From Planotetraspora kaengkrachanensis (lineage in GTDB: Bacteria; Actinomycetota; Actinomycetes; Streptosporangiales; Streptosporangiaceae): 64,000 nucleotides of DNA. The notes under the pieces were generated by a model. The model saw only the letters and a list, made by a program, of their open reading frames with translations. It was not told the origin of the DNA and did no database searches. Location of the stretch: positions 1 to 64,000 of the forward strand of contig NZ_BONV01000037.1 in NCBI RefSeq assembly GCF_016862895.1, written 5' to 3'. Of this stretch, positions 62,672 through 64,000 are shown one piece after another. Position 1 is the first letter of the stretch, and every line of letters starts with the position of its first letter. Both the position numbers and the translations under genes were made by a program.

Positions 62672-62983
62672 GAAAGCTCGTTCCTCCCGGGCACACGAGC
62701 CCGGATCCCCAGCCATCAGTGTGATTGATGAGGTAGTACATCGCGTCTGACGTCTTGTGTCCATACATGTTGTGAGAAATCCAGCATCACTGTGAAACCT
62801 GGCGTTACTGATACGTTTCCCGTCGTTAAGGCCGTTTGTCAGGGCTTGTTAATGACCTGGGGCGACCGCCGGCCCGCGGCGAAATGTAACAACTTTGCTG
62901 AAAGTTTCAGCAAGGCCTTTCAGGGGTGTGCCGACCCTGTTACGTTCCGGGCAAATCCCCCTGAGCCCGAGGAGTACGACATC
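62672..62983. other. Divergent regulatory region between sugar ATPase and binding-protein genes
   Basis: A 312-base spacer, AT-richer than the genes, holding the LacI-type palindrome at 62895-62913. A possible plus-strand -10 (TACGTT, 62941-62946) stands before the lipoprotein gene, but no good -35 accompanies it. No gene. Confidence 0.5.
62895..62913. promoter_or_regulatory. LacI-type operator upstream of sugar-binding lipoprotein gene
   Basis: TTGCTGAAAGTTTCAGCAA, a perfect 19-base palindrome around a central G, about 70 bases before the start. The GAAAGTTTC core and TTGC/GCAA arms resemble MalR/AglR-type sites of actinomycete alpha-glucoside systems. The regulator is not in the window. 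Confidence 0.78.
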
Positions 62984-64000
62984 ATGCGGCGAGTCATCTC
63001 CGCCGTGGCGGTAGTCGCGTCACTCGCCCTGGCGGCCTCCGCCTGCGGTGGCACCGGCACCGGCACCCCCCAGCAAAGCGTCGCCCCGGCCGACGTGTCC
63101 GGCGAGGTCACCTGGTGGGACACCTCCGACGCCACAACGGAGGCCCCCGCGTTCCAGGAGCTCATCAAGAACTTCGAGGCCAAGTACCCGAAGATCAAGG
63201 TCAACTACGTGAACGTGCCGTTCGCCGAGGCGCGGGACAAGTTCAAGACCGCCGCCCAGTCCGGTGCCGGCGCCCCCGACGTGCTCCGCACCGACGTCGG
63301 CTGGGTCGCCGAGTTCGCCTCCCTGGGCTACCTCGCGCCGCTCGACGGCACGCCCGCGCTGGTGAGTCCGGAGGAGTTCCTCCCGTCCCCGGCGGCCAGC
63401 GGCAAGTACGGCGGCAAGACGTACGGCGTCCCGCAGGTCACCGACACCCTCGGACTCCTCTACAACAAGGAGCTGCTGAAGAAGGCGGGCTACGACGCCC
63501 CTCCGGCGACGATGGCCGACCTGAAGAAGGTCGCGCTCGACGTCAAGTCCAAGGCCGGCGCCGACGGCCTCGCGCTGAACGTCGACGCGTACTTCCTGCT
63601 GCCGTTCATCTACGGCGAGGGCGGTGACTTCGTCGACGTGCCGAACAAGAAGATCACCATCTCCTCGCCGCAGACGACCGCGGGCGTGAAGATCGTCGAG
63701 GACCTGATCGCGTCCGGCGCGACCGCCAAGCCCGCTCTCCAGGACAGCTACACCAACGCCGAGACCGCCTTCAAGGAAGGCAAGGTCGCGATGATCTTCA
63801 ACGGGCCGTGGTCGAACGCCGACAACCTCGGCGGCAAGGTCTTCAAGGACGACCCGGACAACTTCGGCGTCGCCCCCGTCCCGGCCGGAACGGTGAAGGC
63901 GGGTTCGCCCGTGGGCGGTCACGACTACACGGTCTACGCGGGATCCAAGAACCTGGCCGCGTCGTACCTGTTCATCCAATTCATGGCCGCCACCGAGAGC
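62984..64000 (+). CDS. Sugar-binding lipoprotein of an ABC importer (partial, right edge)
   Basis: The first 339 codons of a family 1 solute-binding protein, running off the window without a stop. A lipoprotein signal ends ALAASAC (Cys21); then GEVTWWDTSDATTEAPAFQE, APDVLRTDVGWVAEFASLGY and KYGGKTYGVPQVTDTLGLLY (in part), the pattern of maltose/maltodextrin-type binding proteins. ATG at 62984 behind GAGGAG. Permease genes probably follow outside the window. The palindrome upstream suggests control by a LacI-family repressor distinct from CebR. Confidence 0.9.
   Translation, partial: MRRVISAVAVVASLALAASACGGTGTGTPQQSVAPADVSGEVTWWDTSDATTEAPAFQELIKNFEAKYPKIKVNYVNVPFAEARDKFKTAAQSGAGAPDVLRTDVGWVAEFASLGYLAPLDGTPALVSPEEFLPSPAASGKYGGKTYGVPQVTDTLGLLYNKELLKKAGYDAPPATMADLKKVALDVKSKAGADGLALNVDAYFLLPFIYGEGGDFVDVPNKKITISSPQTTAGVKIVEDLIASGATAKPALQDSYTNAETAFKEGKVAMIFNGPWSNADNLGGKVFKDDPDNFGVAPVPAGTVKAGSPVGGHDYTVYAGSKNLAASYLFIQFMAATES

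Overview
The window is about 70% GC, with GC-rich third codon positions, many GTG/TTG starts, twin-arginine and lipoprotein signals, and regulators typical of filamentous actinomycetes: an HspR-type HAIR operator before lon, CebR operators on a cellobiose regulon, and a PadR/HAAS pair. It is chromosomal DNA of a high-GC actinomycete. A Streptosporangiales-like host is my guess from gene content only. I see no rRNA, tRNA, CRISPR array, prophage or insertion sequence. Both edges cut genes: a DUF222 (13E12-type) protein on the left and a sugar-binding lipoprotein on the right.

Layout. 1-9.5 kb: DUF222 fragment, a repeat-bearing hypothetical gene, arfB, an alpha/beta hydrolase, a HAD phosphatase, phoD, a secreted FG-GAP propeller protein and an MFS exporter. 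9.6-16.4 kb: a tightly overlapping five-gene cluster (STM4015-STM4014-STM4013-STM4012-STM4011 families: leucine-rich repeat protein, ATP-grasp, sulfatase-like hydrolase, two radical SAM enzymes). It faces a DUF6745 gene and its small partner. I know of no experimental function for this cluster, and it is my best candidate for an undescribed system. 16.7-22.2 kb: HspR-regulated lon, an acyl-CoA synthetase and an HtrA-like protease. 22.4-28.9 kb: cytochrome bd oxidase and its ABC exporter (cydABDC), divergent from padR with a 15-bp-period operator array between them, then a HAAS membrane protein. 29-39.9 kb: a universal stress protein lacking its ATP motif, a secreted nuclease, cytochrome oxidase subunit I, thioredoxin, a DUF574 methyltransferase, class II DAHP synthase, a flavoprotein, an APH-type kinase and an aldose epimerase.

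40-49.1 kb is a cellobiose regulon. CebE, CebF and CebG import the sugar, two GH1 beta-glucosidases hydrolyse it, and CebR (LacI family) represses through three perfect TGGGAGCGCTCCCA sites. No ATPase lies in this operon. A MsiK-like sugar ATPase at 61.4-62.7 kb, divergent from a second sugar-binding lipoprotein with its own LacI-type palindrome, could serve both importers. A stand-alone condensation-domain gene sits inside the regulon.

49.4-59.1 kb looks like a cell-surface nonulosonate glycan locus: a sulfatase, two glycosyltransferase-like genes, a polysialyltransferase-family enzyme, a GT2 and one gene fusing a CMP-nonulosonate synthetase, a KdsC-type phosphatase and a NeuB-type synthase. 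A Kdn-type wall polymer (teichulosonic acid) is a reasonable inference.

Short tandem duplications recur across the window (periods 12, 21, 26, 33, 33, 45, 51 and 153 bp). They cluster at the 3' ends of genes, and in three genes the duplicated unit includes the stop codon.
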